DNA of 64,000 bases from Prochlorococcus sp. AG-363-N16 (GTDB lineage Bacteria > Cyanobacteriota > Cyanobacteriia > PCC-6307 > Cyanobiaceae), in the NCBI GenBank assembly GCA_003280135.1, contig QCFW01000003.1, positions 62,001 to 126,000 of the forward strand. Direction: 5' to 3'. Of this stretch, positions 28,409 through 38,056 are shown one piece after another. The notes beneath the pieces were generated by a model. It searched no databases, was not told where the DNA came from, and saw only the letters and a program-made list of their open reading frames with translations. Positions within the stretch are counted from its first letter, which is position 1, and each line of letters opens with the position of its first letter. Both the position numbers and the translations under genes were made by a program.

Positions 28409-29374
28409 GTGACTGGTTGGCTATTAATTATTTTTCTGCTTGTTCTGGGCGGAGTACTAGCTACTTTAGGTGATTTTATTGGCACTAAGATAGGTAAGGC
28501 AAGATTAAGCATTTTTAAATTAAGACCAAGAACAACTGCAGTTTTAATAACTATTCTTACAGGAAGTTTTATTAGTTCTCTTTCGTTAAGTTTGATGCTC
28601 TTGGTTGACAGGCAATTAAGAGTTGGATTATTTAGATTAAATGATCTTCAAACTGAATTAAATAACAGTAGATTAGCTTTAGTCCCCTTAAAAAAACAAC
28701 GACAGCTTCTTGAAGAAAAAATTAGAAAAAGAGAAAAATATCTTGCTCAATCCGAGAAAATTCGTTTTGCTCTTAGAAAAAGACCTGTTGTTATAGCTAG
28801 TGGTGAGTCGTTAGCAACTGTTACTATTCAAGTAAATGACAACTCGAAAATAATAAAAGAAATAGATAAGATTCTTAGTAGAGCTAATTATAATGCTTAT
28901 AAGAAAATCAGGCCTAACGAAAAGCCTAATAGGAAACTATTGCAAATATCTAAGGATGATTTTAATCGAATAGAAAAAACGATTTCTGATAATAGAAAAT
29001 GGGTTGTGAATATACGTTCTGGTGGGAACGTTGTTTTAGGTGAAGAAGTTATTTTTGCTTATCCTGAGATTCTGCTTGATAAAAAGATAGTGGAAAAAGG
29101 AGAGATAATAGTTCAAAGGAAGTTTCTTGAAGCCCAAAAGGATCAAAAAATTGTAGATAGAGAGATTAAATTATTATTGACTTCTACATTAGCTGAGGTT
29201 AAGAGAAGAGGTTCTTTGGCCTATAAAATAAATGTAGATACTGAATCTGTTTCTGATGCTAGAAAAAGAATGATCAACAATAAAAAGTTTCTTTTAGAGG
29301 TTGTATCACTTAAAGATAGCCAGCTAGCAGATAGAATTTCCGTTAAACTTTCATTAAAGAAAATCTATAAATGA
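28409..29374 (+). CDS. DUF3084 family membrane-anchored protein
   Basis: The protein begins with two hydrophobic segments (residues about 3-25 and 44-68) around the conserved GDFIGTKIGKARLSIFKLRPRTTA. A coiled-coil region follows (LNDLQTELNNSRLALVPLKKQRQLLEEKIRKREK) and then a soluble alpha/beta portion. This is the DUF3084 pattern that I associate with cyanobacteria. The start is GTG after an AAGG. The YqgF-like gene starts 10 bp downstream, so the two form an operon. No function is established; a cell-envelope or scaffold role is guesswork. Confidence 0.8.
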   Translation: MTGWLLIIFLLVLGGVLATLGDFIGTKIGKARLSIFKLRPRTTAVLITILTGSFISSLSLSLMLLVDRQLRVGLFRLNDLQTELNNSRLALVPLKKQRQLLEEKIRKREKYLAQSEKIRFALRKRPVVIASGESLATVTIQVNDNSKIIKEIDKILSRANYNAYKKIRPNEKPNRKLLQISKDDFNRIEKTISDNRKWVVNIRSGGNVVLGEEVIFAYPEILLDKKIVEKGEIIVQRKFLEAQKDQKIVDREIKLLLTSTLAEVKRRGSLAYKINVDTESVSDARKRMINNKKFLLEVVSLKDSQLADRISVKLSLKKIYK

Positions 29375-29384
29375 TATTTTAATT

Positions 29385-29801
29385 GTGAGCAAAGTATTAT
29401 CTATTGATCCAGGTAAAGCAAAATGTGGATTATTAGTTGCTGATATAGATAAAAAAATAGTTTTAGAGTCTATAGTTGTACAGACATCTAATGTTGTAGA
29501 TATTGTTTTATCTTTGTTTAAAACATATTCATTTAATTTAATCCTTATTGGTAATGGCACTAATAGTAAATATTTATATTCAGAAATAAATTCTTTAAAG
29601 CTTTCAGCAATAAAGCTTGTAGATGAAAAAGGCTCGACTCTAAGAGCCAGAAGAAGGTATTGGGAGCTTTACCCTCCAGGATGCTTGCTTCGTTTCATAC
29701 CTAAAGGAATGTTGTTCCCTCCAAAGCACTTAGATTCAATTGTCGCTTTAATTTTATTAGAAGATTACCTGAATAGAAAATTAGATATGCCAGGTAGATA
29801 A
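29385..29801 (+). CDS. YqgF/RuvX-like RNase H-fold nuclease
   Basis: The protein carries the RNase H-fold acidic triad arrangement of the YqgF family: LSIDPGKAKCGLLVAD near residue 5, the DEKGSTLRARRRYWEL loop near 78, and HLDSIVALILLEDYL near the C-terminus. YqgF proteins are implicated in pre-16S rRNA 5' maturation or in Holliday-junction processing. The 138-residue length fits. The start is GTG, 10 bp after the DUF3084 gene. It differs from canonical YqgF in sequence detail and may be a cyanobacterial paralogue. Confidence 0.75.
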   Translation: MSKVLSIDPGKAKCGLLVADIDKKIVLESIVVQTSNVVDIVLSLFKTYSFNLILIGNGTNSKYLYSEINSLKLSAIKLVDEKGSTLRARRRYWELYPPGCLLRFIPKGMLFPPKHLDSIVALILLEDYLNRKLDMPGR

Positions 29802-29809
29802 AGATAATT

Positions 29810-30067
29810 TTAAATCTTAGCTCTAACAGTAAACATATAATCACCTCCTGGTTCTAATGTGTAGTCTGATTTTATTAAGAACCTGAGGAGTGCATCCTCT
29901 ATCAGAGCCCTTCCTAAAGGCGGGCTGACTAAAAGCTCTCCTTTATTGAACTTCCATATAAAATCCCATTTGAACCCACCTGCTAAAACTTCTCCTGCGA
30001 TTGATTGCTTAGGAAAGCTTTGGCTAAGAACTCTAAGATGAGCTTGAGTGGTTGGTTTTTGAATCAT
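29810..30067 (-). CDS. DUF3146 family protein
   Basis: This 85-residue protein matches the cyanobacterial family DUF3146 by its blocks GEVLAGGFKWDFIWKFNKGELLVSPPLGRALIEDALLRFL and LEPGGDYMFTVRAKI. It is probably a small soluble alpha/beta protein. Its ATG overlaps the stop of pth by 4 bp, so it is translated from the same message, and it is convergent with the YqgF-like gene. The function is unknown. Confidence 0.75.
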   Translation of the reverse strand: MIQKPTTQAHLRVLSQSFPKQSIAGEVLAGGFKWDFIWKFNKGELLVSPPLGRALIEDALLRFLIKSDYTLEPGGDYMFTVRAKI

Positions 30068-30687
30068 TCTATTTGATTGGTTTCATTATTGTTAAAACCA
30101 TTTAAATGATTCATTCCAATTGCAAGTCCAGAATTTTGGATTAAGTCCAAACCTGTAATTACTTCTTCTAATATTTTTTCAATAGTTGCTTTTTCATTTG
30201 AATTAAACGATCCTAATACATGTGAAATAGTTTTATCTTTTCTATTTTTCGAGAAAGGTAAAGGATGGCCAATACCTATTTTTAACCTACAAAAATTTTC
30301 TGTTCCAAGAGTATTTATTATGCTTTTTAATCCATTGTGTCCTCCAGAGCTTCCTTTAGTACGAATTCTAATTTTTCCAACAGGAAGGTCAATATCGTCA
30401 ACAATAATAAGAATTTGATTGCTTTTAAGATTAAACCAATTCATAGCTGCATTAAGACTGCGTCCGCTTTCGTTCATATATGTAGAGGGCATAAGAAGTC
30501 TTTTTTTTGTTTCTCCAATTCCTATTTCAGCAATATGGCCAAAAAGTTTTTTGTTAAGTTTAAAGGGTGAAGAATTCCGACTGGCTAATTTCTCAAGAGC
30601 CATGAAACCAACATTGTGTCTTGTTTTTGTATATGAGGAGCCAGGATTACCTAGACCTACTAATAGTTTGAAATCATCCTTCGTCAT
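30064..30687 (-). CDS. pth: Peptidyl-tRNA hydrolase
   Basis: Pth releases peptides from peptidyl-tRNA that drops off the ribosome. The catalytic histidine is in LLVGLGNPGSSYTKTRHNVGF. Other family blocks are PSTYMNESGRSL, IIVDDIDLPVGKIRIRTKGSSGGHNGLKSI, and RLKIGIGHP. I use the ATG at 30687, because the upstream start on the track is a TTG. It lies downstream of tatA and overlaps the following DUF3146 gene by 4 bp. Confidence 0.96.
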   Translation of the reverse strand: MTKDDFKLLVGLGNPGSSYTKTRHNVGFMALEKLASRNSSPFKLNKKLFGHIAEIGIGETKKRLLMPSTYMNESGRSLNAAMNWFNLKSNQILIIVDDIDLPVGKIRIRTKGSSGGHNGLKSIINTLGTENFCRLKIGIGHPLPFSKNRKDKTISHVLGSFNSNEKATIEKILEEVITGLDLIQNSGLAIGMNHLNGFNNNETNQIE

Positions 30688-30768
30688 TAAATTTTCTATT
30701 ATCAACTGTCTTAATTAGTCGTATTTTATTTCTAGGTAATCAAATGCAGGGATTTTTTTCATTACAAA

Positions 30769-30972
30769 TTATTTCTTTTCGCTTTCCTGAAAATCTTCTT
30801 CGGAAATGGCTTTTTGTATTTCACTTTCGAACTCTGAAGAAGCTTTTTGAAGGCTTTTCAGAGTTTTTCCAAGTTTTCTACCAAGATCAGGAAGACGTTT
30901 CGGTCCAAAAACTACCAGTGCAATAGCCGCTATGACAGCTATTTCAGGCAAGCCCACACCGAAAATATTCAT
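30769..30972 (-). CDS. tatA: Sec-independent protein translocase TatA/TatB family protein
   Basis: The 67-residue protein has the Tat hallmarks: an N-terminal membrane helix (LPEIAVIAAIALVVFG), the FGPKRLPDLGRKLGKTLKSL amphipathic helix, and a short acidic tail. TatA proteins form the pore that exports folded proteins to the periplasm or thylakoid lumen. It lies between psbH and pth, all on the minus strand. TatA is preferred over TatB for its length, but the split is not certain from sequence alone. Confidence 0.9.
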   Translation of the reverse strand: MNIFGVGLPEIAVIAAIALVVFGPKRLPDLGRKLGKTLKSLQKASSEFESEIQKAISEEDFQESEKK

Positions 30973-31004
30973 GTACGCCCTCCTTGGTTGATCTTTGGTT
31001 TAGT

Positions 31005-31208
31005 TTAGTTAATTCCGTTCCAATCTACTGAGAAGCCTTGAAGTAAAAGGGATTGGTTATAGATCTGTAGGAGTATTACTAGAAATACCAGGAGTAGACA
31101 TCCTACAAAAGCCATAACTGGTACTGCTCCCCATCCAGCTACAACCTTACCTTGGCCTGAATTGCCAATTGATTTTAGAAGAGAGCCAAGAGCTGTTTTT
31201 TGTCCCAT
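31005..31208 (-). CDS. psbH: Photosystem II protein PsbH
   Basis: PsbH is a small single-pass PSII subunit beside CP47 that influences QA-QB electron flow and assembly. The sequence starts with a polar stretch ([33 protein letters not shown]), continues into one transmembrane helix, and ends [18 protein letters not shown]. The 67-residue length fits. It is divergent from psbN across 86 bp, the arrangement found in many cyanobacteria and plastids. Confidence 0.97.
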   Translation of the reverse strand: MGQKTALGSLLKSIGNSGQGKVVAGWGAVPVMAFVGCLLLVFLVILLQIYNQSLLLQGFSVDWNGIN

Positions 31209-31294
31209 TTTGAATGTTGTTCCTCAGTAAATGAACAATTTTGGATATTGTATTGGAAAGTCTCCCTAAGATTGACAACCTTTAGAAAGTTTTG

Positions 31295-31435
31295 ATGGAA
31301 ACTTCATCTCCAGCAATGTTAATTGCCATAACTTTGCTTGTAATTTTGTTTAGCCTGACTGGCTTCGGTGTATACACAGCCTTTGGCCCACCTGCAAAGA
31401 AGCTTGATGACCCTTGGGATGATCATGATGATTAA
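31295..31435 (+). CDS. psbN: Photosystem II assembly protein PsbN
   Basis: This 46-residue ORF is too short for the ORF track. It reads as one transmembrane helix (AMLIAITLLVILFSLTGFGVY) followed by TAFGPPAKKLDDPWDDHDD, matching PsbN. PsbN is needed for PSII reaction-centre assembly in plastids and is not a stable PSII subunit. The gene is divergent from psbH and upstream of psbI. An AGAAAG run lies about 9 nt before the ATG. Confidence 0.95.
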   Translation: METSSPAMLIAITLLVILFSLTGFGVYTAFGPPAKKLDDPWDDHDD

Positions 31436-31565
31436 GAAAGCTGGAAATTATGGAAATATTTCTTCATTCAGCATCGAATCATTTCAATCCTGTTAATTAA
31501 TATGGGCAAATTGCACTCACATCCCCATAAGATATCTTTGTTTCTATAGAAGTGGTTCCTGATTC

Positions 31566-31694
31566 ATGCTTGCGCTAAAGATTTCCGTATACACGGTCGT
31601 CTTCTTTTTTGTTGGAGTATTTCTTTTTGGTTTCTTAGCTAGTGATCCATCCAGAACTCCTGCAAGGAAGGATTTAGAAGGTCCTCAGGACTAA
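31566..31694 (+). CDS. psbI: Photosystem II protein PsbI
   Basis: This 42-residue ORF was missed by the track for length. It begins [19 protein letters not shown], a single transmembrane helix, and continues [22 protein letters not shown]. That is the classic PsbI sequence. PsbI is a reaction-centre core subunit near D1. It lies 130 bp after psbN on the same strand. The sequence after its stop has short inverted repeats but no clear U-tract terminator. Confidence 0.96.
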   Translation: MLALKISVYTVVFFFVGVFLFGFLASDPSRTPARKDLEGPQD

Positions 31695-32581
31695 TTGATT
31701 GCAAACCATTAATCAAATCCAATACTGGCCCTGAGAGGCCTGGCATTAGGTTTTATATGTGGAAAAATACAGCGTCGACAAGATTTTGACGACGACAGGT
31801 TCTCATGCTTTGATTTTGAGCTAAAGAATTAACAGCTGCTGTATTTTCTTTGTTGACTTTGGTGACTCTATTTAGGGTTGCTACGAGCAGCAAATATTTC
31901 CCGTTTGAGTTTGAAAGGAATAAGGCACATAAATGTGACTTATATATAAGCTGTGATTATTATTTATTATCTAAAAGTATAAAAATACCCTCACCAGATA
32001 AAGATATAAATTAATGTACTTATTCAAATAATTTTAATGATTCATTGGAAGGCGTCAATAAGAAAAAGTCTCTAATGATAAAGCTCTTGACGAAATTGAA
32101 TTGGTTTAAGGTGAAAATTAAAGCGGAAATGGCAAAACATTACTATTAGATATTAGTGCTAGTCCTCGGCTCATATTTGGAAATTTTTTATCTCCAATTT
32201 TAGATTTTATAAGTATTTCGATAATGCCAGGATTAATAGTAAAATAAGGAAATAGCCCGTTTAGACTTGATAATGCTAATGATCTTAAGAAGTTATACTT
32301 TGATGCTAATCAAAGATTATTTTTTCCATTAATTTTAAATGCTAATTATGTTATTAATGTTGGCCTAAATCAGACTATTAAATTTATTCTATAAACTCTA
32401 AATTATCGATTTATTAGAAAGAAGATCCTATGGTTTTGGTATATTTTATGTCATGAAGAATCATGGTGGAGGAGTATTTTTAATATTAATAGGATTTAAT
32501 TTTTCCGCTCCTTCTAAAGATTTTTTATTTGATTAAGATTCTGATTTACTAATTGAACAACCTTCATACATTATTATTTAT
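31695..32581. other. 890-bp gap with apparent decayed coding sequence
   Basis: This is the longest gene-free stretch in the window. The first 220 bp contain short inverted repeats (TTGATT/AATCAA at 31695-31716, CGTCG/CGACG near 31773) and no ORF. From 32122 to 32394 one plus-strand frame (SGNGKTLLLDISASPRLIFG) runs protein-like with a single internal TAA at 32245 and no start codon. A second frame at 32402-32536 resembles an oxygenase N-terminus and is listed separately. I recognise no RNA gene. Gene decay is the simplest reading. Confidence 0.5.
32402..32536 (+). pseudogene. Remnant of a 2OG-Fe(II) / isopenicillin-N-synthase-like dioxygenase
   Basis: An open frame of 44 codons without any start reads IIDLLERRSYGFGIFYVMKNHG and then FNFSAPSKDFLFD before a TAA. 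It resembles the N-terminal DIOX_N region of non-haem dioxygenases, whose pattern is an IDL strand followed by a GFFYVKNHG strand. The iron-binding histidine and aspartate that would lie further downstream are absent, because leuD occupies that DNA on the other strand. It can only be a fragment. Chance resemblance in AT-rich DNA is not excluded. Confidence 0.4.
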
Positions 32582-33208
32582 TTATTTCTTTATTTTAAAT
32601 TGATTTAAATAAGGCAAATTACTTTTAACTATATTAATTTCTTGATTTGCTTTAGTAAGAGTTGAGGTAGCATCCCAGTGACCAGATAAAAGCATTTGAG
32701 AAGCACCCTGATTAATTATTATTGGCCATGAATTTTGATGAGAAATAAGTATCTCTTTATTTAGATCAAGTTCACATCTGAATTGGTGAGAACTATTAAT
32801 TAGTTGTTCTAACTCAATTAAATTTTTTTCAATCATCTTTACACATGGAATTCCTAGACTTAAGCAGTTGCCATAAAAAATCTCTGCAAAGCTGAGGCCA
32901 ACTATTGCTCTAATGCCCCATCTCATAAGTGCTTGAGGGGCATGTTCTCGACTTGATCCACAACCAAAGTTTCTGTTAACCACAAGGATAGAAGCTTCTG
33001 AATTCTTTTTGATATCAAAAGGATGTAAGCCATTTTTTTCCTCTCTGTCATCAGCAAAAACTTGATTACCTAAACTTTCAAAATTGACACATTTTAGGTA
33101 TCTTGCTGGGATAATTCTGTCTGTATCTATATCGTCTCCTTTTAGCAAGATACAATTTCCTTCAACATTGTTTATCTTTCCTTTTGGGAACTCTTTGAAT
33201 TTCTGCAT
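32582..33208 (-). CDS. leuD: 3-isopropylmalate dehydratase small subunit
   Basis: LeuD is the swivelling small subunit of isopropylmalate isomerase in leucine synthesis. Recognised blocks are LLKGDDIDTDRIIPARYLK near residue 22 and VVNRNFGCGSSREHAPQALMRWGIRAIVGLSFAEIFYGN near 76-114. The 208-residue length fits. It is the last gene of the run glyA-cinA-leuC-leuD, 8 bp after the leuC stop. Confidence 0.97.
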   Translation of the reverse strand: MQKFKEFPKGKINNVEGNCILLKGDDIDTDRIIPARYLKCVNFESLGNQVFADDREEKNGLHPFDIKKNSEASILVVNRNFGCGSSREHAPQALMRWGIRAIVGLSFAEIFYGNCLSLGIPCVKMIEKNLIELEQLINSSHQFRCELDLNKEILISHQNSWPIIINQGASQMLLSGHWDATSTLTKANQEINIVKSNLPYLNQFKIKK

Positions 33209-33215
33209 GATTAAA

Positions 33216-34628
33216 TTATTGAATTGCTTTTAACTTTCTTACATCTGTAACATGTCCAGTTACAGCTGCGGCAGCAACCATTGCAGGGCTCATCAATAAT
33301 GTTCTTCCTTTAGCGGAACCTTGCCTTCCTTTAAAATTTCTATTGCTTGAACTTGCACTAATTTGTGTTCCTTCCAGTCTGTCAGGATTCATTGCAAGAC
33401 ACATTGAACATCCAGGCTCTCTCCATTCAAAGCCAGCATTAATAAAAATATTATCTAACCCTTCTCTTTTCGCTTCTTTTGAAACTTTTTCAGAGCCTGG
33501 AACTACAAAGGCTTTTATTCCTTTACAAACTTTTCTATCTTTTGCAATTTCCGCAGCTGCTTTGAGATCACTAAGTCGACCATTTGTGCAACTACCTATA
33601 AAGCAAACATCTACTGGTACTCCTTCAATAGATTGTCCAGGCTGGAGATTCATATATGCATAAGCTTCATCATAAATTTGATGGTCATTTATTTCTAAGG
33701 GGTTTTTTTCTGGGATACATTCATCAATTCCAACACTCTGGCCAGGTGTAATGCCCCAAGTAACGGTTGGAGAAATTGCGGAAGCTTCTAATTCAACTTC
33801 ATCGTCATATGTTGCATCTCTATTACTAGCCAATGATTCCCACCACTTTACGGCACGCTCCCAGGTCTCTCCTTTGGGTGAATATGTCTTGCCTTTTAAA
33901 TAATTAAAGGTTTTTGAGTCTGGATTAACATAGCCACACCTTGCGCCACCTTCTATAGCCATATTGCATATCGTCATTCTTTCTTCCATGGATAATTTGG
34001 AAATAGCAGGTCCTGCGAATTCATATGCATAGCCAACTCCGCCTTTTACCCCAAGCTTTTGGATTACATGCAGAATCAGGTCTTTTGCAAATACTCCATT
34101 GCTTAGCTCGCCATTTAGCCAGATGCGGCGAACTTTAAGTTTGTCAAGAGATAAAGTTTGACTAGCAAGTACATCTCTCACTTGGCTGGTTCCAATGCCA
34201 AAGGCAATTGCCCCGAAAGCACCATGAGTAGAGGTATGAGAGTCCCCACAGACGACTGTCATGCCAGGTTGGCTCAATCCTATTTCAGGAGCTATTACGT
34301 GAACGATTCCTTGATTACCAGAACCTATGTTAAAAAGTTTTATTTGATGTTGCTTACAATTTTTTTCTAATGTGTAAAGCATTTCTTCAGCTAATGGATC
34401 TGAGAAAGGCCTGTTTTGATTATGGGTTGGGACAATGTGGTCTACTGTGGCAAAAGTCCTTTCAGGGCATAGGACTGAAAGGTTTTTTTCTTGAAGTGCT
34501 GAAAAAGCTTGAGGACTAGTAACTTCATGAACTAAATGCAAACCTATAAAAAGTTGAGTTGAACCACCTTTAAGATCTTTGACCTTATGAAGGTCCCAAA
34601 CTTTGTCGAAGAGAGTACCAGAGCTCAC
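33216..34628 (-). CDS. leuC: 3-isopropylmalate dehydratase large subunit
   Basis: LeuC carries the 4Fe-4S cluster of isopropylmalate isomerase. Cluster cysteines fit [13 protein letters not shown] near residue 346 and [11 protein letters not shown] near 407. The N-terminal blocks DKVWDLHKV and [10 protein letters not shown] and the [20 protein letters not shown] stretch are typical. The 470-residue length is standard. The start is a GTG. leuD follows within 8 bp and cinA precedes it on the same strand. Confidence 0.98.
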   Translation of the reverse strand: MSSGTLFDKVWDLHKVKDLKGGSTQLFIGLHLVHEVTSPQAFSALQEKNLSVLCPERTFATVDHIVPTHNQNRPFSDPLAEEMLYTLEKNCKQHQIKLFNIGSGNQGIVHVIAPEIGLSQPGMTVVCGDSHTSTHGAFGAIAFGIGTSQVRDVLASQTLSLDKLKVRRIWLNGELSNGVFAKDLILHVIQKLGVKGGVGYAYEFAGPAISKLSMEERMTICNMAIEGGARCGYVNPDSKTFNYLKGKTYSPKGETWERAVKWWESLASNRDATYDDEVELEASAISPTVTWGITPGQSVGIDECIPEKNPLEINDHQIYDEAYAYMNLQPGQSIEGVPVDVCFIGSCTNGRLSDLKAAAEIAKDRKVCKGIKAFVVPGSEKVSKEAKREGLDNIFINAGFEWREPGCSMCLAMNPDRLEGTQISASSSNRNFKGRQGSAKGRTLLMSPAMVAAAAVTGHVTDVRKLKAIQ

Positions 34629-34654
34629 TTTTAATTTCCTTAAATAGCTAGGCC

Positions 34655-35923
34655 TTAAGTTTGATTAATAAGAATTATACGCAGCTCGTTGAGAGCTCTC
34701 GCAACACTTAATTCTTGTATTTCAATTCTTTTCCTGTGAGAACCAAAGTTGATTGGGATTGTTTTGATAAAATTTGGCCCCGAAATTCCAATTTGTACAA
34801 AGCCAACAGGCTTGTCTTTTGTACCTCCTAAAGGCCCTGCTATTCCACTTATAGCAATGCTCCAGTCAGATGATAATTGTTTTTTTACTCCTTCTGCCAT
34901 TGCTTTTACTACTTCACTAGAAACAGCACCATGCTTTTCAATTAAATTCTTTTGGACATTGAGAACGTTTTCTTTTGTCAAGTTACTATATGCAATTATT
35001 CCACCTAAGAAGATTGAAGAAACTCCTGGAATTGAAGTTAAAGTAGCTCCGAGGCTTCCACCTGTACAAGACTCAGCTGTTGACAGAGTCTCTTTCCTGT
35101 CAACCAAAAGACTGACTATTTTTTTGGCCAAGCTTTCCTCGTTATATCCAAAAAAATAATTTCCTACTCTTTTCATTATTTCTTTTTCTATTGGATCAAG
35201 AAGGTCTTGTGCTGATGAGTTATCTTTGGCTTTAGCAGTTATACGTAATTTCACCAGACTTGATGAGGCATAAGGTGCAACTGTTGGATTTTTATTGGTT
35301 AATAAATCTTTTACTTTCTCAGATAAAAGTGATTCACTAACTCCACTGAAATTAAGTGTTCTACTCTTGAAAATTCCTTCATTATAAACATTTTCTTTAA
35401 GCCAATTTTTTACAGATTCTTTCCACATTTGCTTCATTTCCATAGGAACTCCTGGTAATGTGATTATCTTGAAATTTGGAATAGGCTCCCATATCATTCC
35501 TGGAGCAGTGCCACAAGGATTGCTAATTATTTTTGCTGAATATGGGAACAAAGCTTGTTTATAATTACATTCAGGAATAGGGTTTGAAGAGTATTTAAAC
35601 TTACTTTTAATTTCGATTAATGCTTCTTTAGATTGTAGAAGTGGTTCTTGAAATGTAAGTGCAATAGCCTCCTTAGTTAAATCATCAGAAGTTGGACCTA
35701 ATCCACCAGTTATTATTAGAATATTGCACCTTTTCGAAGATTCTTTAACAATTAATTGAATTTTTTCTAAATTATCACCAACAACAGATTGGCGAAAATG
35801 CGGTAATCCAATAGAAGCTAATTCCTTCGATATCCATTGAGCATTTCCATTTTTAATATTCCCCAATAATAACTCTGTACCTATGCAGAGAATTTCTACT
35901 AAATTATGATTTTGTCTTGACAA
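34655..35923 (-). CDS. cinA: CinA-like protein (nicotinamide-nucleotide amidase)
   Basis: The protein has the two-domain CinA form. An N-terminal MoCF/COG1058 domain shows [21 protein letters not shown] and [19 protein letters not shown]-terminal PncC domain shows [20 protein letters not shown] and [15 protein letters not shown]. The C-terminal domain of the family deamidates nicotinamide mononucleotide in NAD salvage. The start is a TTG, since no ATG or GTG precedes the conserved GTELL block in frame. It begins 1 bp after the glyA stop and is co-transcribed with it and with leuC. Confidence 0.95.
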   Translation of the reverse strand: MSRQNHNLVEILCIGTELLLGNIKNGNAQWISKELASIGLPHFRQSVVGDNLEKIQLIVKESSKRCNILIITGGLGPTSDDLTKEAIALTFQEPLLQSKEALIEIKSKFKYSSNPIPECNYKQALFPYSAKIISNPCGTAPGMIWEPIPNFKIITLPGVPMEMKQMWKESVKNWLKENVYNEGIFKSRTLNFSGVSESLLSEKVKDLLTNKNPTVAPYASSSLVKLRITAKAKDNSSAQDLLDPIEKEIMKRVGNYFFGYNEESLAKKIVSLLVDRKETLSTAESCTGGSLGATLTSIPGVSSIFLGGIIAYSNLTKENVLNVQKNLIEKHGAVSSEVVKAMAEGVKKQLSSDWSIAISGIAGPLGGTKDKPVGFVQIGISGPNFIKTIPINFGSHRKRIEIQELSVARALNELRIILINQT

Positions 35924-35924
35924 T

Positions 35925-37178
35925 TTAATTCAATTTATAGAGTGGAAAAGATTTGCATAAGTTTAGAACTTTTTCTTTGCATTTTTTCTTTTTAGAGTCA
36001 TCTTTTGGGTTTAGTAATCTATCAGCAATTATTTCTGCTACTTGATGAAAAGCTGCTGTATCAAATCCTCGAGTTGTCAATGCAGCTGTTCCTAGTCTTA
36101 TTCCACTGGTTACAAAAGGGGATTCTGGATCGAATGGGACAGTGTTTTTGTTTGCAGTAATATTTACCTCACTAAGAAGTGAATCTGCTTCTTTGCCTGT
36201 CATTTGAATACTTCTTAAATCAAGAAGAACAATATGATTATCGGTTCCTTTGCTGACTATTTCAATTCCTCTTTCTTGAAGTCTTTTGGATAAGGCTTTA
36301 GCGTTTTCTATTATTTTTTTGCAATAAAATGAGAATTCAGGTTGAAGTGCTTCATGAAAAGCAACAGCTTTTGCAGCAATTACATGCTCTAAAGGTCCTC
36401 CTTGAGTTCCAGGAAAGACCGATTTATCAATTTTTTTACCTAATTCTGGATTATTGGAAAGAATTAATCCGCCTCTAGGCCCGCGAAGGGTTTTATGCGT
36501 AGTTGTTGTTACTACATCACAGTGAGAGATTGGATTTGGGTGAATCTTGCTTGCAACCAGACCTGCTATATGAGCGATATCAGCCATTAAGTATGCTCCG
36601 ATTTCGTCTGCTATTGAGCGAAATGCAGAAAAATCAATAATTCTTGGATAAGCCGAAAAACCGCAAATAATTAATTTTGGCTTATGTTGCAAAGCAATTT
36701 GACGGATATTTTCCATATTTAAAACGTTGGTTTTTTCATCAACTCCGTAATGAATTGCTTTAAACCATTTGCCACTTACGTTTACAGGTGAACCATGAGT
36801 TAAATGTCCACCATGGGAAAGATCCATTCCAAGAATTGAATCACCTGGTTCAAGGAGAGCTAGAAAAACAGCAAAATTAGCTTGAGCTCCACTATGAGGT
36901 TGAACATTTGCCCATTCAGAATTAAAAAGTTTTTTTGCTCTTTCTATTGCAAGTGTTTCGATAGCATCAATATGCTCACAACCTCCGTAATATCTTTTTT
37001 TTGGAAGACCTTCTGCATATTTATTGGTTAAAACCGATCCTTGAGCTTCCATAACAGCTTGTGATGCAAAGTTTTCACTTGCTATCAGCTCTAAATGTGT
37101 TTCTTGTCTATTGAGCTCTTGATTAATTAAATGAGCAATATCTTTGTCAGTCTTTTCAATGGATGCATTAATTGACAT
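35925..37178 (-). CDS. glyA: Serine hydroxymethyltransferase
   Basis: GlyA is a PLP enzyme interconverting serine and glycine with tetrahydrofolate, the main entry to one-carbon units. The blocks [11 protein letters not shown] and [11 protein letters not shown] are at the N-terminus. The PLP lysine is in [15 protein letters not shown] near residue 233. The C-terminus shows [18 protein letters not shown]. Length is 417 residues. It heads the minus-strand run glyA-cinA-leuC-leuD, which pairs one-carbon, NAD salvage and leucine genes without a clear common logic. Confidence 0.98.
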   Translation of the reverse strand: MSINASIEKTDKDIAHLINQELNRQETHLELIASENFASQAVMEAQGSVLTNKYAEGLPKKRYYGGCEHIDAIETLAIERAKKLFNSEWANVQPHSGAQANFAVFLALLEPGDSILGMDLSHGGHLTHGSPVNVSGKWFKAIHYGVDEKTNVLNMENIRQIALQHKPKLIICGFSAYPRIIDFSAFRSIADEIGAYLMADIAHIAGLVASKIHPNPISHCDVVTTTTHKTLRGPRGGLILSNNPELGKKIDKSVFPGTQGGPLEHVIAAKAVAFHEALQPEFSFYCKKIIENAKALSKRLQERGIEIVSKGTDNHIVLLDLRSIQMTGKEADSLLSEVNITANKNTVPFDPESPFVTSGIRLGTAALTTRGFDTAAFHQVAEIIADRLLNPKDDSKKKKCKEKVLNLCKSFPLYKLN

Positions 37179-37299
37179 TAATCTAGAATCCCTGGGTGAA
37201 CTTCTGATTTGGGGATCGTAGTCAAAGTAATTGAAAGATGAGAAAAAACTTTCTCTTATTTCCCTTTTTAAGTTCTGATCTCAGCAAATTTGGTTTAAA

Positions 37300-37373
37300 C
37301 GCGCCTGGAGAGATTCGAACTCCCGACCCTCTGATCCGTAGTCAGATGCTCTAATCCGCTGAGCTACAGGCGC
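37300..37373 (-). tRNA. tRNA-Arg (anticodon ACG)
   Basis: On the minus strand the cloverleaf is clear: acceptor GCGCCTG/CAGGCGC, D arm AGCTCAGCGGATTAGAGC, anticodon stem TCTGA/TCAGA with loop CTACGGA, and T arm CGGGAGTTCGAATCTCTC. The anticodon ACG reads CGN arginine codons after A-to-I editing. The 3' CCA is not encoded. Confidence 0.97.
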
Positions 37374-37461
37374 AATAAAGATTTAATAAGAGCTTATTTA
37401 GGGCCCCTAAGTCAACTATATTTCTTTTGGGGGTAAGAATTAAACAAAATCAGAATTTCTT

Positions 37462-37722
37462 ATGCCAATTCGGTGGTATGGAACAGGAGACAAAACAGAT
37501 CCTGTGTATTTACATTTCTCTCGAATAGTAAATTTTACTATTCACTTTATGGCGTTTGCTGCTGTGAACAGTGGTCTTTGGCTAGTAGAAAAAATTAAAC
37601 ACCAATGGCCAGAACTTCATTATTTTACTGGATTCTGGTTGGCCATGCTTTTATTTCATTTGATCTTTGTGATAAGCAAAAAACCTACGTCAGACAACGA
37701 AGCTCTTGCGAAAGAGAAATAG
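37462..37722 (+). CDS. Conserved small two-helix membrane protein (86 aa)
   Basis: The 86-residue protein has two hydrophobic segments (VNFTIHFMAFAAVNSGLWLVEKI and LHYFTGFWLAMLLFHLIFVI), giving a 2TM hairpin with a basic N-terminal loop and a polar tail. It resembles small 2TM proteins seen in cyanobacteria. It is the first of three small plus-strand genes (to 38317) that look like one operon. I do not recognise a specific function. Confidence 0.6.
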   Translation: MPIRWYGTGDKTDPVYLHFSRIVNFTIHFMAFAAVNSGLWLVEKIKHQWPELHYFTGFWLAMLLFHLIFVISKKPTSDNEALAKEK

Positions 37723-37741
37723 AGATCTTGATATATTTTCT

Positions 37742-38032
37742 ATGAACATGACAAACGAGCAGCTTCAGGAGCTTCAGAGAGCTATCTCAGATCAAATATA
37801 TATTCGTGTTGAAAAGTGGAATCTTTATTTAGGGGATGCAGGCCTTTCAGAAGCTTTGTCTGTGGAATGTGTTGCTAATTTAGAGCAAGGTTCCAAATTG
37901 GCAGCCAGGAAATCTTTGGAAAATGTTTTTGTTCGCTTGGGTGGTGGCGATTTCAAAGCACCATTAAGTAAATTGGTTTCTTCTGGACAAATTTTTGCTC
38001 TTGAAGAGATTTTGGAGCACTACTGCATATAA
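37742..38032 (+). CDS. DUF3181 family protein
   Basis: The protein reads NEQLQELQRAISDQIYIRVEKWNLYLGDAGLSEALSVECVANLEQG, matching what I know of the small cyanobacterial family DUF3181. I use the internal ATG at 37742, because the track start at 37706 is inside the preceding gene. The product is about 96 residues, soluble, and probably helical. It is the middle gene of a three-gene cluster of small conserved proteins. The function is unknown. Confidence 0.72.
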   Translation: MNMTNEQLQELQRAISDQIYIRVEKWNLYLGDAGLSEALSVECVANLEQGSKLAARKSLENVFVRLGGGDFKAPLSKLVSSGQIFALEEILEHYCI

Positions 38033-38056
38033 GGTTGACTTAATTACTTTTTTATT

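Noticed and set aside
30419-30718. 99-aa plus-strand ORF
   Set aside because: Antisense to pth; runs through conserved pth codons and shows no protein family pattern.
33343-33663. 106-aa plus-strand ORF
   Set aside because: Antisense to leuC iron-sulfur region; no independent ribosome site or domain.
34749-35159. 136-aa plus-strand ORF
   Set aside because: Antisense shadow of the conserved CinA C-terminal domain, with no recognisable protein pattern.
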